Source: Molanna angustata (Eukaryota; Arthropoda; Insecta; Trichoptera; Molannidae). Taken from it: a DNA stretch of 64,000 nt. This document shows, piece by piece, positions 1 to 10,515 of this stretch; position 1 is the first letter of the stretch, and each line of letters begins with the position of its first letter. The position numbers were made by a program, and so were the translations under genes. The notes under the pieces are model-generated. The model was not told the origin of the DNA, searched no databases, and was given only the letters and a program-made list of their open reading frames with translations. The stretch is from contig OY754974.1 in NCBI GenBank assembly GCA_963576475.1, positions 6,992,974 to 7,056,973 on the forward strand. Reading direction: 5' to 3'.

Positions 1-19
1 CCAAGAACTTGAGACACCT

Positions 20-182
20 AATAAGGGATCTCAATAAAAAGGCATTATTGGTGAACGTTGCGCAAGCGCATAAAGTGATCACGTAAACCAGCCGATGACA
101 GGTCGTAATCCCTGTAGGTGCCTTGAGTTCCTGGTTCTTCTATAATATTACAACTTCGTCTCTATTGAGATGTTAAAAAGTC
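20..182 (-). mobile_element. MITE-A copy, partial
   Basis: On the minus strand this carries the recurrent word ATCTCAATAGAGACGAAG, then AAGGCACCTACAGGG and the TGCGCTTGCGCAACGTTCACC block, shared with copies near 2.2, 11.6, 12.7, 27.5, 37.9 and 62.3 kb. Comparing copies, the full family has inverted ends (GCAAACATTGGATTTTTT inward from each end) and is about 440 bp. No ORF is present, so it is a non-autonomous DNA-transposon-like repeat. Neither terminus is present in this copy. Confidence 0.75.
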
Positions 183-935
183 TGATATACCTGTCTATTA
201 ACTCTTAATTGACACTTCTTCCCCATCCTCTCTCACATCCCACAACCTCTATCTCCCTCCTTTCTTTGTTCCTGTGATTTTACATTTTATAATGTTACGT
301 GTCTATCTTTCTGATCATTTTTTGTTATAAATTTAATGTATCTACCACTACACTATTTGTGCCCTCAATTTGCTTTGGTTGGTTGGAAGAAATTATCTTA
401 TAGCAATAAACCCGCCATTTTACACATTATTGTACATGAAGTTAAAATAAAAAAAATTATAGAAGTTTCTAAGAAACATTTTGTTATACCAACTTAAGAA
501 TAATTTCACAATCTAACAAAAATGATCGGTGCGAAACACAATTTGGCAACCTTTTGGTTTTTCTCTTGTGCACTAAAGAATGATTGACTGCACAATGGAT
601 GGTGTAATTGGAAAAGTGAAGTTATGGCATATATCGTCTCGTTTCAATATAATATAAGAGGAACATTATTTTCTTGAAACTAAGAAGATATGTAAGAAGT
701 TAGTGCTGGAGGGAGCGACATTATATGTAAGAAGATTATGCACATAGACATACATCTTTTACTAACTAAATTTTACCTACAGGAGGGATAAAGTTACAAT
801 CGGAGGCGACATTTATACTGTATCCATTTTTTTTGTATTTGGTACCACATTAACTAATTTACAGAATTCTGTGAAGAAGTGGTCAACCTATATCAACAAG
901 AATTATGAAAAAACATAGGTATGTAATGGATTATG
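183..935. other. No gene seen; one SINE-tail-like fragment
   Basis: AT-rich DNA without a credible coding region. At about 371-440 a stretch reading TTGGTTGGAAGAAATT followed by AATAAACCCGCCA resembles the 3' part of SINE-A (14.75 and 53.2 kb). Nothing else is recognised. Confidence 0.4.
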
Positions 936-1857
936 GCCCGAGATTTCAGTTGGCTTTGGTAATCCAAGTTAAAAGTTTAGGGAAGATTAAATTTCATTCG
1001 CGTATTTCAGTGCAAAATGAAACGTCAGTTACGTAATCTTCAACTATAGATATATTTTACGTTTTTCTATGGTTATTGTCTATAACGCATCTGTCAAAAT
1101 TGTAATAACCTTAAATGATACGTGACGCGAAGCTGTGATTAAATATTATTTTATTATTATAACAACACATTATTTTATTTGTTTCATTACACAGCATGTT
1201 ACTTTTTCAATTTTTTATACCGATCGATGTTTTTTTTAATTAGAATCAAACATTGTAGTGAAAAAATGTCATTGAATATGTACTACGTACGTAGTACTTC
1301 AATGCAAAATGTATGTACATTTTACAGATGGATATGGAACTAAGTGATAATGGTAAAATAGTGTCTTATGTAGAAAATTTATGAATACACATTATATATA
1401 TAGAAACAGGATGGATCAATTTAAAAAGTGGGATGAAAAAACATCGCAAAAATAAAGTTGTGTGCCTGACGTTTCATTATGGCTGACAGTTTATTTCGTT
1501 TGTTGTCAGGCAATACATTATAATTATGTAAAGAAAATAAATATTAAATACATGAACCACTTCTATATCAAGTCTTTTATTTTAACAACAAAAATAAATC
1601 ATGATTATAATTATTATGCATAGTTATTTGTAGTATATAATGAAATAAAACATTAAACCGTGCGGCGATTAGTACGCCACCTGGCGAAAAAGGCTAGAAA
1701 CAATACTTAACTCAAGATTAAGACACGCGATCCGCCAGAAACGTTGAGTTAAATATTTGTCGTTTAGTGACGTATTTAAGGGAAGATTAGGTACTGAAAT
1801 ACGCAATATTTTTGTTAAACTTGAGTTAAACTCCTAAGGGCCGACTGAAATACTGGG
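936..1857. mobile_element. Possible non-autonomous DNA transposon with long imperfect TIRs
   Basis: The left edge (936-1022) reads CCCGAGATTTCAGTTGGC and contains a GGGAAGATTA block and GCGTATTTCAGT. The reverse complement of the right edge (1771-1857) reads CCCAGTATTTCAGTCGGC with the same blocks, some in a different order. The two therefore look like imperfect terminal inverted repeats of about 75 bp around about 770 bp of non-coding DNA. No transposase frame and no clean target duplication are seen. It could instead be two inverted copies of a shorter repeat. Confidence 0.4.
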
Positions 1858-2152
1858 CCTATGGAGTTCTATCATGAAGTGACAGTTTCAATATTGATGA
1901 TATGTTTCTTTTAATATATATCCTTAAACTTCACTGATATTTTGTAGCCATTTTTGACTTTTTGTAAATTGTGAGTACCTACCCTTTTATCGTTCCTGAA
2001 TTATTTCTTTACTCATAGTTTTATTATCAGTGTGTCATAATATAATGATATTCATAAAACGCATTCAAATTAGTTGAGGTTATGTTGATAATTTTGTAAA
2101 ATAACAAACAGAGAAGGAAATTCTCAATTGGCAGCTGAGGGGTATAAAAAGG
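1858..2152. other. No feature recognised
   Basis: AT-rich sequence between two repeat copies. No ORF, RNA gene or repeat is recognised. Confidence 0.4.
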
Positions 2153-2470
2153 GAATATAGAAAACCAGGAAATCAAGGCACCAGGGCTTACGACCTGTCA
2201 TCGTCTGGTTTACAAGATCACTTTATGCGCTTGTGCAAATTTCACCAATTCTCACTTCTTATTGAGATCCCTTATCAATGCAATTTTTGAAAGATCTATA
2301 TATTTCAATGATGGGATACAAATCGTATGGAAATTACACATTTTTACTATCGCCATCTATGCAATAATGAAGAAACCTTTTTTGTAACGCCATTTATTGA
2401 GAAGTTGGATTTTTTCATAAATATCAATGACTCTTGACAGGAAAAAATCCAATGTTTGCGTATATGCAGT
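2153..2470 (+). mobile_element. MITE-A copy, right-hand portion with terminus
   Basis: Matches the MITE-A body from AACCAGGAAATCAAGGCACC through the GCGCTTGTGCAAATTTCACC block, then the 3' third (ACGCCATTTATTGAGAAGTTGG). It ends in TGACTCTTGACAGG and AATCCAATGTTTGCGTATATG. That end is the reverse complement of the left end seen at 27376-27425, which shows the family has terminal inverted repeats. It is the best copy of the right half in the window. Small ORFs here are accidental. Confidence 0.7.
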
Positions 2471-3811
2471 ATTCAAATATTCGATTAAGTAATATTATAT
2501 TATTTAAATGTTTCCCCTTTATATACATATACAAAACCCAACATTTTCACGCGTTAATGATCACGTATCAGCGTTCAATAAATATAAATTTCCTATACCC
2601 TGATATTTACATAAAATTGCTGTCCTTTAATATATTGGAGATTATAATATCAAATTCACACAGTCCATCATTCCTATAATTTAATTTTGTTTGCCAATAA
2701 TAAATCGTTTCAATTTGGTGCAACAAAAAACTTTTATTATAGCGGCAAAGATTAAATAATATTAATATTTTTCTACAATGTTTTATGATATGTTTAAAAT
2801 GTTATATTAAACGGCCATAAGTGGATTTTAATTGGTAATGAAAAGCGTATAATTGGCTCAAAGAGCCGAGGGTTTCTTAGGCAAAAGACAAAAAAGGTCG
2901 GTCGGTACCTACCTGCTAATGAATTGAAAACAAAAAATATCAGCAACATCCATCCGTTTACCTGAAATCTCTGACTCGGCTGTGGGACAAAAAACACATT
3001 AGGATTTTAGACCGTCCTTAATTATAACAAAAAAGTCACTTTTCCCACATTCCCAAATACATATTATATGAATGTATATATTCGGTATATTTTGTTCCTT
3101 GTTCCCTCTAATATGGCGATATTTATTTTTTTATTTATTATTAATACACAAACAAATATAACATATATAAACTGACTAATAACGACCCACTAGGCAAAAG
3201 CCTGTCCTGGGACTCTTATTTTACATAGTTGAGCATCTTTATTCAGCTATAATAATCAATTGTACAAAATATTGAAAAAAGTAAATATAAATAGTATTGA
3301 CAGACAAAAAAAAATGGTAGGTAATATTAATATGACAAGTGCCGGGTCAGAAGTCACGGGCGGATAACCACCTCCGCATAGTGCCTACCTGATATCTTTA
3401 TCCAGTTTATTAGTGCAGCCTTGGAGGATCTAGTTGTAGTCAATTATTTAATACTACTATCCAACTGGTTAAAGATAAGTAGGTATGTGGAGCTGTGAAG
3501 TGTGTTTGTGTCTTTGCCCAAACGAGGTTTTCATGATCGGAACAAAGTAATTCACACGATTTGATTGTCTAGTAGTTATTTTTTTGTAATTTATATCTTA
3601 TTATCATATCTATCTAATTGTTTTTTTATTTTTTATTTATATTTTTTTGGAAATCAACAGTTATACAAACATCAGTGTTACATTTAATATGCAAACCGTT
3701 AAAGCAGCCTAAAACTCTCATTACATTGTATTATCCACTAGTCAGAAGTCAACTTGTATATTCGTAGGTGGTTTTGAATCCTTGCTATAGTACCTATATT
3801 ATATTGAGAGT
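2471..3811. other. No gene recognised
   Basis: AT-rich DNA. A less AT-rich patch at about 3180-3500 (GACCCACTAGGCAAAAGCCT and CGGATAACCACCTCCGCA) and an imperfect hairpin at about 3386-3484 suggest an old repeat, but it matches no other copy in the window. No credible coding frame. Confidence 0.35.
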
Positions 3812-3979
3812 ATTGAAAGAATTCAAAGATTATTTTTATCGAGTATTTAAAATATAAATTTGCCAACAATAATGATATTGTATTGCAACCATTGTTTGTA
3901 AGACGTAGGAACAGTGACTTAATGTTCCTGCGCGATTTTTTAAATGGTTTTATCGATTGTCAAGAATTACCCATTAGAC

Positions 3980-4723
3980 CAGAGATTATCAAACTTATTT
4001 CTTTTACCGCCCCCTTTGAAAATCAATTATTTTTCAGCGCCCCCAATTTTTAATACACTCCATTCATACCATAACGGCATATCCCACAATGTGGGGTAAC
4101 CAGCGAAAGGTGTGCGGGTGTGCATTGCCTTATAAAAGGGAGCACAACATATCTGTGTATACCTCACCTAAAAAGGCACTATATTCAGAATGGATGTTAT
4201 GCACTCTTAAAATTTAAAAACCACAATTTCATTACTTTAATTAATTTAGTTATAGTGTGCTAAGTTAGTCGGTTCTGGTGTTTAAACTTACATTCTAAAC
4301 TAGATTTTTTTACGAGTGAGAGCAATTAAAACGCTACTTTATAATATTAAGAATATAATATTTTAATCAAATTAAAAGAAACAATATAGATTTGTAATCA
4401 ATTTTAGTTTGAAAACTAATCTAATCAGATGGATGAATTTGATGATTTTTAACAAGTTTATTGATATCAGGTTTGATTTTACTCAAAAACATCAGTAGGT
4501 ATCATACAAGATAGAAATATAAACTAGTTATTCGATATTGAGTAGTAGGTAGGTTTTGATTTTCGTGAAATTTAAAAAATAAAGTAAGTGAAATTACAAA
4601 TCAACTATCGCCCCCCTACACCACGCCAACGCCCCCCCCATTTTTTTTCTGGGCCCCTTAACGCCCCCCTCTAGGTCTCCAACGCCCACAAGGGGGCGTT
4701 ATCGCCCACTTTGAGAAAGACTG
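3980..4723. mobile_element. Non-autonomous hAT-type element with 8-bp target duplication
   Basis: Starts CAGAGATTATCAAACTT and ends, read from the opposite strand, CAGTCTTTCTCAAAGTGG. Both fit the hAT terminal pattern CAGNGNTTCTCAAAC. It is flanked by the perfect 8-bp direct repeat CATTAGAC (3972-3979 and 4724-4731), the size expected for hAT transposase. C-rich subterminal tracts (4002-4050 and 4608-4700) are also usual for this group. At 744 bp with no transposase frame it needs a helper. It interrupts a retrotransposon coding frame and carries a copy of repeat B. Confidence 0.85.
4065..4195 (+). repeat. Repeat B copy inside the hAT-type element
   Basis: Contains ATACCATAACGGCATATC, GGTGTGCGGGTGTGCATTGC and a CACCTAAAAAGGCA block. 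The same order of words occurs at 37.0, 43.1, 44.5, 51.0 and (inverted) 61.2 kb. The family is about 130-160 bp and non-coding; its class is unknown to me. Confidence 0.6.
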
Positions 4724-4900
4724 CATTAGACGGACAAGGCATTCTGCATTGCTATATCTAAATAAATGTATCTCTACTATTGCTAGTAATGCCCCATTGT
4801 ACAGGTCCATAACTACATATTCAAACGTTGTAAATAAAACTGATGACGTAGACATTTTTCACCTATCAAGATCAAATTTTTTAAAAAAGATGCTTATAAT

Positions 4901-5498
4901 AAGGTACTGGTAGTTGTTTTTTTTCTTAGTTTTTAAATTCTTTGATGACATTGTTTTTATTTTGTAATTTTATTTTTATTCTTAAATATTTCAAAACTAT
5001 TTTTTTTGGTTGTGCTACGTTTTCACGCTTCTTACATAAACTCTCATTCTCGCGCACACACCACACACAAACATACATATGCATACACACATACATACAA
5101 TCCTCCTCTCTGTTTCCTTTCTTCCTCGTTTCTTGCTGGCTATCCCTTTTTTCTTCAATGTTTGTTAGAATTAAAATAAGGACATATTTTTCAACATGAT
5201 ATTCAAAGGTGAGACGAGTTAGGTACTCTTTCTTGTAAAAAAAATGTTTCATTGTTCATTCATATGTAGTACGTGTACTCAACTTTTGAAAAAATAGAGA
5301 AAATATATATTATAATTTAACAGCCATTTAGAAGTCTCCGCGATTGTAAGATAAAAAAATAACAACATGATATAATATGTTTATGTAACAGACAAAGTTT
5401 CATCCTGCAACCGAAGTAAACTATAATATATTAAATAAGAGAAAACAATGAATTAATCACAGAAAAGATCATACATCTTATTTAAAATTGAAAAGATG
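4901..5498. other. No gene recognised; T-rich and CA-rich tracts
   Basis: T-rich DNA with an irregular CACACA/CATACA tract at about 5053-5100. Overlapping frames on both strands come from this composition and show no family resemblance. It may be the decayed 3' UTR of the upstream jockey-like fragment. Confidence 0.35.
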
Positions 5499-5637
5499 TC
5501 CTTTACACACGAGTGCTTGCACTCTAGTAAAGGGTGTAATATGTTTTGTCTTACTGTGAATCTTTTCTATATAGTTTGTTTGTTTTATATTTTGTATATG
5601 TTATTGTAAACTTAATAAAATAAAAAAAAAATAAAAA
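5499..5637 (+). other. Probable retrotransposon 3' UTR end with hairpin and A-rich tail
   Basis: A strong hairpin (CCTTTAC...GTAAAGG enclosing GAGTGC-TT-GCACTC) at 5499-5533 is followed by TTGTAAACTTAATAAAATAA and an A-rich run ending near 5637. A compact hairpin then an A-rich end is usual at the 3' ends of jockey-like elements. It could be the 3' end of the element whose C-terminus lies at 3812-4900. That link is inferred from order and strand only. Confidence 0.4.
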
Positions 5638-6266
5638 ATGTTTTTTTTGGTCCTGATTAGCAAAATTGCACGAACTTGTATATTATATCTCGTTGCTGTT
5701 GAAATACATCAAATTCAGGTGAATTAAGTATTATGGAGTTATTCATATTACTAGAAACACGCCAAAGAAATTATGTAATTTTGTCGATAATTAGTTGATA
5801 CTTTAGTTGCTCTAACGAAAATATGGGATTATCTAATTAATACGATAGCATAAATGTATGTAGGTACATATCTACTTCCACCTTGTATTTAAGGGGCAAA
5901 ACATGTATTTAAGGGTCAGGGTAAGGCAATGTAGGCGGTTCAAATGCAAACTTTGAAATAATAATAATAATTCAAAATTTTCAAATGCCGTTTTATGATT
6001 CTATTTCAAATTGTTGTTCAAGTACGCTCCTCATTGTTAGCTCTACGAAACAATAGGTAGGTACATTTACACTGAAACCACGATCTTAGTAAGGTGCTTT
6101 TTTGATTCCCTTAGAGACTTGGTATTATGTGATTCAGACGGTATTAATGTATGTATAACGCCATTGTGATGGCACATTTCTTTGACATAATTCTTGAATG
6201 TAAATAGTTCAGAACTTTGAATTCCATCGAGAATACTTTATAGTCCACTCGCTCTGGACTATAAAA
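5638..6266. other. No feature recognised
   Basis: AT-rich DNA with TAGGTAC-type words. No ORF, RNA gene or shared repeat is recognised, apart from a short palindromic word around 6240-6263. Confidence 0.35.
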
Positions 6267-6500
6267 TGAGACCATCAGCGCAAAGGCGGCCTAACCCACA
6301 TATTTTTGGTTTTTAACCTAACTGTGAATTACGTTTTAAAAATTTATTATTTAAAAAAAATGGCCTTAACCCTAACAAAAAAATCTTCTCATATCAAGAT
6401 AGTAATATTATTGAAAATTAAATTAAATGTCATCTAAAGACTTTCAATTACTCCATAGTTGTTATCCTAAGGTTAGGCCACTTCTGCGCTGATGGCCTCA
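6267..6500. mobile_element. MITE with about 30-bp terminal inverted repeats
   Basis: The left end (6267-6297) reads TGAGACCATCAGCGCAAAGG then CGGCCTAACCC. The reverse complement of the right end (6471-6500) reads TGAGGCCATCAGCGCAGAAG then TGGCCTAACC, so the two ends match over about 30 bp with few differences. The 234-bp interior is AT-rich and non-coding. The target duplication is unclear. Confidence 0.7.
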
Positions 6501-6503
6501 AAT

Positions 6504-6547
6504 ATGCTTGATGCAGGTCTATGTCCTGCAGTGGGTGAACACTGGCT
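6504..6547 (+). mobile_element. RTE-like retrotransposon 3' tail fragment
   Basis: Reads GATGCAGGTCTATGTCCTGC then AGTGGGTGAACACTGGCTGA. This closely resembles the last codons and stop region of many insect RTE-like elements (a phrase of the type 'GLCPAVGEHW-stop'). Only the extreme 3' end survives. Confidence 0.45.
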
Positions 6548-6548
6548 G

Positions 6549-6725
6549 ATAATTTATTTATTTATTTAAATCCATACATATACATACAAAATACAGAATA
6601 ACAATAATGGAATAATGCAACAATAGCACAACTTGGGCAATTTAAAATAAGCTGGTACTAGCAAAATGCTCCAGGAGGATACATATGTAATTAAAATATG
6701 AACATAAAATTGTGTATTATTTTTA
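6549..6725 (-). mobile_element. Repeat C, 3'-end portion next to the 94-bp array
   Basis: A TTTA-repeat followed by AATCCATACATATACATAC and, further in, GGTACTAGCAAAATGCTCC. The same sequence occurs at 56486-56660, where it runs straight into one 94-bp unit. The TTTA-rich start suggests the 3' end of a minus-strand non-LTR element, but no coding part is recognisable here. Confidence 0.55.
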
Positions 6726-7848
6726 TATTGTCTCATTGGACGTCCAACTAGATGAACCTGTTTTAGGACGTCCGATAGGTAGATACGATTTGTAGGTATC
6801 AATAACTTAACCATATTTATATTGTCTCATTGGACGTCCAACTAGATGAACCTGTTTTAGGACGTCCGATAGGTAGATACGATTTGTAGGTATCAATAAC
6901 TTAACCATATTTATATTGTCTCATTGGACGTCCAACTAGATGAACCTGTTTTAGGACGTCCGATAGGTAGATACGATTTGTAGGTATCAATAACTTAACC
7001 ATATTTATATTGTCTCATTGGACGTCCAACTAGATGAACCTGTTTTAGGACGTCCGATAGGTAGATACGATTTGTAGGTATCAATAACTTAACCATATTT
7101 ATATTGTCTCATTGGACGTCCAACTAGATGAACCTGTTTTAGGACGTCCGATAGGTAGATACGATTTGTAGGTATCAATAACTTAACCATATTTATATTG
7201 TCTCATTGGACGTCCAACTAGATGAACCTGTTTTAGGACGTCCGATAGGTAGATACGATTTGTAGGTATCAATAACTTAACCATATTTATATTGTCTCAT
7301 TGGACGTCCAACTAGATGAACCTGTTTTAGGACGTCCGATAGGTAGATACGATTTGTAGGTATCAATAACTTAACCATATTTATATTGTCTCATTGGACG
7401 TCCAACTAGATGAACCTGTTTTAGGACGTCCGATAGGTAGATACGATTTGTAGGTATCAATAACTTAACCATATTTATATTGTCTCATTGGACGTCCAAC
7501 TAGATGAACCTGTTTTAGGACGTCCGATAGGTAGATACGATTTGTAGGTATCAATAACTTAACCATATTTATATTGTCTCATTGGACGTCCAACTAGATG
7601 AACCTGTTTTAGGACGTCCGATAGGTAGATACGATTTGTAGGTATCAATAACTTAACCATATTTATATTGTCTCATTGGACGTTCAACTAGGTGAACCTG
7701 TTTTAGGACGTCCGATAGGTAGATACGATTTGTAGGTATCAATAACTTAACCATATTTATATTGTCTCATTGGACGTCCCACTAGATGAACCTGTTTTAG
7801 GACGTCCGATAGGTAGATACGATTTGTAGGTATCAATAACTTAACCAT
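6726..7848 (+). repeat. 94-bp tandem repeat, first block, 12 units
   Basis: Units begin TATTGTCTCATTGGACGTCC at 6726, 6820, 6914 and every 94 bp to 7760. Each holds two copies of the 8-bp palindrome GGACGTCC about 20 bp apart. The first ten units look identical; units 11 and 12 carry a few substitutions (for example CGTTCAACTAGG). The array ends at 7848, exactly where a retrotransposon begins, and resumes at 10510. The 82-residue frame over its start is not a gene. Confidence 0.95.
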
Positions 7849-8074
7849 TTTTATTTTATTTTATTTTATTTTATTTGGAAACATAACAGCTTTTGTATAT
7901 AAAATATATTACAGTTAATAATTAATTAATAAGAAGCCTATTATAATGTTTCACAGAGTATACAAATACATTTACGTCTAATTGATCATGAAGGGTTTAG
8001 GAATGGGGTACGGTTAGGAAACTGGGAATTGAGGAATGAAATGGGAGAAGGAAGAGAGGGAAAGGACAGTTTCC

Positions 8075-8500
8075 CTAACCGATGCTTGTAGGCGCATTAA
8101 GAATTTGCTTAAATGCTTGTAGGGATAGATTAAATAGATCTGGCTGGGGGCTAAGATTATTATAGTAATTACAGCAGCGGTTGATAAAACTGTTTTGATC
8201 GTAATTAGTTCTTGACAAAGGTGTGTAGAATAGATTATGGTGACGCGATGTTCTAGAAGGGCAGTTAAAAGGTATTTTTCCAACAAGATAAGGACTATCG
8301 ACCAGATTATTTAATGTTTTATGAAGAAAAAGGATATCTGTATTTTTCCTTCGTTTTTCCAAAGAAAGTAATTTGTGCTCCCTTAAGGATTGATCGTATG
8401 TGTAATTGTATATTTGTTTACGGAAGTTAAGGGATTTGACAAACTTTCTTTGGATTTTTTCGATACGATTTATATGTATATTGTAGTTAGATATAAACAT
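8075..8500 (-). pseudogene. ORF2 C-terminal fragment of the jockey-like element
   Basis: This 141-residue frame lacks a reverse transcriptase core but has the downstream region typical of jockey-clade ORF2 proteins: IHINRIEKIQRKFVK near residues 9-23, a LLSLEKRR stretch, CPSRTSRH, and an F-x-x-x-x-x-FKQIL ending before the stop at 8075. It belongs with the endonuclease frame immediately upstream on the same strand. About 500 residues of reverse transcriptase expected between them are missing, and the two frames meet out of phase around 8487-8515. The likely origin is an internal deletion. The first methionine is only the first ATG in the open stretch, not a real start. Confidence 0.75.
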
Positions 8501-9830
8501 TCGTTAATAACAAATGGGAGTTATTTGTAGCAGATGAGTTATAATTTGCAGTTTCGCAGGTGGGGCTATTCACAAATACAGAGGTGAAATATTCATTAAA
8601 CATACTGCATATTGTAGGACCGTTATTTGCTGGAGATTGTTTATAGTGCATGGATTTTGGGAGAACATTTGATGGATGCTTAGATTTTACAAACGACCAT
8701 ATATTTTTCGGATTAGTTTGAAGTGAGCTTTCAATATTCGTAATATAGGAGTAGTAACAAGCATGTGTAATTGTTTTTTGGCGTGATCGCAGTAGTTTAA
8801 ATGTATCGTAATCTCTAGGGTTGGCGAATTTTTTCCATTTTTTATGGAATTTGTTTTTTTCTTTTATAATTTTAATAAGTGGTCTATTAAACCATATCGG
8901 AAAACTTTTGTTAGCTGAAACACGTTTCTTGGGAACATATTTATCAATTAAATCAAAAAGTTTATCATAAAATACGGACAAAGCATCATCTAGATTTAAA
9001 TCATTAAATTTAGTCAGCCAATTGATAGTTGATAATTCATGTCTCATGTTAATAAAATCGGCTCTATAGTATAGGAGTACTTCGCGCGAGTTAGTGTTAA
9101 TATAATTTGGTTCATTTAACTCAAGTTTAATAATAAGGGCTTTATGGTACGGATCTTCAGGAACAAGAGGAGAATCGCATATAATAACCGAGGTGTATCC
9201 AAAGTTAGATATTACGAGATCCAGTGTTCTACCTAAAGTGTTCTTATGAGTATTTATTTGATATGTGCCAGTGAAGGATAGAAAATCGATAAGAAGAGTA
9301 CTGGACGGAGATGCTGTATTGGAGCTTAATGAAGGCAAAGAGTTGTCATCAGTTAATGACCAATTCAATTGGGGAATATTATAATCGCCGACCAGGATAA
9401 AAATATCATCAGGATAATTATTAATGCGATGTTCTGTATTTTCTAGATGATTCTGTAAATTATTAAGATAATTGATACCTGGTGGGTGGTAGCTACAGCA
9501 GATATTGATTATACGAGTAGTGTTAACTTTAATTGAAACCCATATATCCTCCGCTAGTGATATCCATGTTGGTTGATATTTTGGATTTAATTCATTTTTC
9601 ACGGCAATTAATACCCCGCCGCCTAATATTTGGTTAAGTGCGGTATAATTACGATCTCTGCGAAAAACAGTATATCTTGAATCGAAAAGTTCTGAACTAT
9701 GTATGGTATCTAAAAGCCATGTCTCAGTTAGGCAAACAACGTCGTAATTACTACTCAAGCAATTTAATAAGAATAATTCTGTTTTACTACGAAGACCGCG
9801 TACATTTTGTAGGTAAATACTTAATCCCAT
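8487..9830 (-). pseudogene. ORF2 endonuclease domain of the jockey-like element
   Basis: This 447-residue frame encodes the apurinic/apyrimidinic-type endonuclease that nicks target DNA in non-LTR retrotransposons. Visible landmarks are QNVRGLRSK (Asn9), CLTETWL (Glu36), FRRDR, GGGVLIAV, GDYN (148-151), RTLDLVIS (202-208), and DPYHKALI (His229) at the place of the usual SDH motif. Residues about 290-430 are the linker before the reverse transcriptase (WFNRPLIKIIKEKNKFHKKW, then NPKNIWSFVKSK). The frame ends just after that linker; the FADD-bearing core is absent. MGLS is a plausible natural ORF2 start, 325 bp past the ORF1 stop. Apart from the deletion, the endonuclease looks intact, which suggests a fairly young copy. 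Confidence 0.85.
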
Positions 9831-10155
9831 TGTGATATGTAGATTATTAATAAGAACATTGATATAAAATAATATAACACGGGGATGATTTTATACCTAT
9901 GGGAGAATGATTTAAGAATATAGATATAAGATAATGTAACACGAAGATGATTGTACATACATATATATGGAATTATCAAGAGCGAGACAACACCGGCCGG
10001 GAGACAATCGGGGGAGGTTAGGAGAGGAAGGAGAGATGGAGCTCTAGAAAGGGAAAGGGAAGTTAAGTGACAAACAAGTATTAGTAGATTATTATGGAAA
10101 CAAATTTGATGAGTTATAAAAAAACAATGTAAACACAATATAAAAAAAAATAGAT

Positions 10156-10515
10156 TCATTTCAACTTCTGCAGATCCTCTTCCTGGCCAATAACAACAGC
10201 TTGTGACACTCCATTTTTGCGTGCGAAAATTCGACAGTTCCTCACCCAGCAATATTGATATTCCTTCTCCTTGCATGTTTTCCTTGCTTTGTGAAAAAGG
10301 GATTTGTTATTGCTCGTTAAATGTTCATTAATATATATATTACGAGACTCTCCTGGAAAGCCGATGTCGCAAGTCGTTAGTCCTTTAGTTTTCCGAATGG
10401 AAGATAATATTACATCTTTGGTAGAGCGTTTATGGAATTTCACAATTACTGTTTTCGGTTTGTTTTGTGAGTTTACACGAGGTGCTACACGTGCACCTCG
10501 TGTAAACTCAACCAT
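10156..10515 (-). pseudogene. ORF1 (Gag-like) C-terminal fragment of the jockey-like element
   Basis: The frame (119 residues) carries KTVIVKFHKRSTKD, a DIGFPGE-like turn, IYINEHLTSNNKSLFHKARK, and YCWVRNCRIFARK. This is the conserved nucleic-acid-binding C-terminal domain of ORF1 in insect non-LTR elements, related in pattern to the FP25K family. ORF1 proteins are normally about 300-400 residues, so the N-terminal two thirds are missing. The first roughly 17 residues derive from the terminal hairpin and repeat DNA and are not part of the protein. The stop at 10156 precedes ORF2 by 325 bp. Confidence 0.7.
10469..10509. repeat. Perfect 17-bp-arm hairpin at the 5' retrotransposon junction
   Basis: GAGTTTACACGAGGTGC (10469-10485), a 7-base loop, then its exact reverse complement (10493-10509). 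It lies precisely between truncated ORF1 and the resumed 94-bp array. A small inverted duplication at a 5' junction is known from non-LTR insertions and would explain it. Confidence 0.85.

Larger units (their letters stand above)
3812..4900 (+). pseudogene. Jockey-like non-LTR retrotransposon ORF2, C-terminal fragment split by a hAT-type insertion
   Basis: Two plus-strand pieces read as the C-terminal region of a jockey-clade ORF2. Before the insertion, 3812-3979 encodes IESIERIQRLFL and, after a frameshift or stop near 3850, FANNNDIVLQPLFVRRRNSD then FLNGFIDCQELPIR. After it, from 4732, the frame continues with RTRHSALLYL and ends near DVDIFHLSRSNFLKKML. The layout (IERIQ, RRRxSD, DCxEL, TRxS, YN/YS, DIF-LS) matches the region downstream of the reverse transcriptase in these elements and parallels the fragment at 8075-8500. 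The reverse transcriptase and endonuclease are absent (5' truncation), and with the frameshift and insertion the gene is dead. A hairpin-bearing 3' UTR may lie at 5499-5637. Confidence 0.7.
7849..10509 (-). mobile_element. Jockey-like non-LTR retrotransposon inserted in the 94-bp array
   Basis: On the minus strand the order is ORF1 end (10515-10156), ORF2 endonuclease (9830-8487), ORF2 C-terminus (8500-8075), a 3' UTR and a (TAAAA)n tail at 7849-7875. Both sides abut the 94-bp array at the same phase, sharing AACCAT (7843-7848 and 10510-10515) as a candidate short target duplication. ORF1 is 5'-truncated and the reverse transcriptase core is deleted, so the copy is inactive. A 17-bp-arm hairpin sits exactly at the 5' junction. 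Confidence 0.85.

Noticed and set aside
4926..5252. Overlapping frames on both strands
   Set aside because: They arise from T-rich and CA-rich tracts and have no family resemblance.
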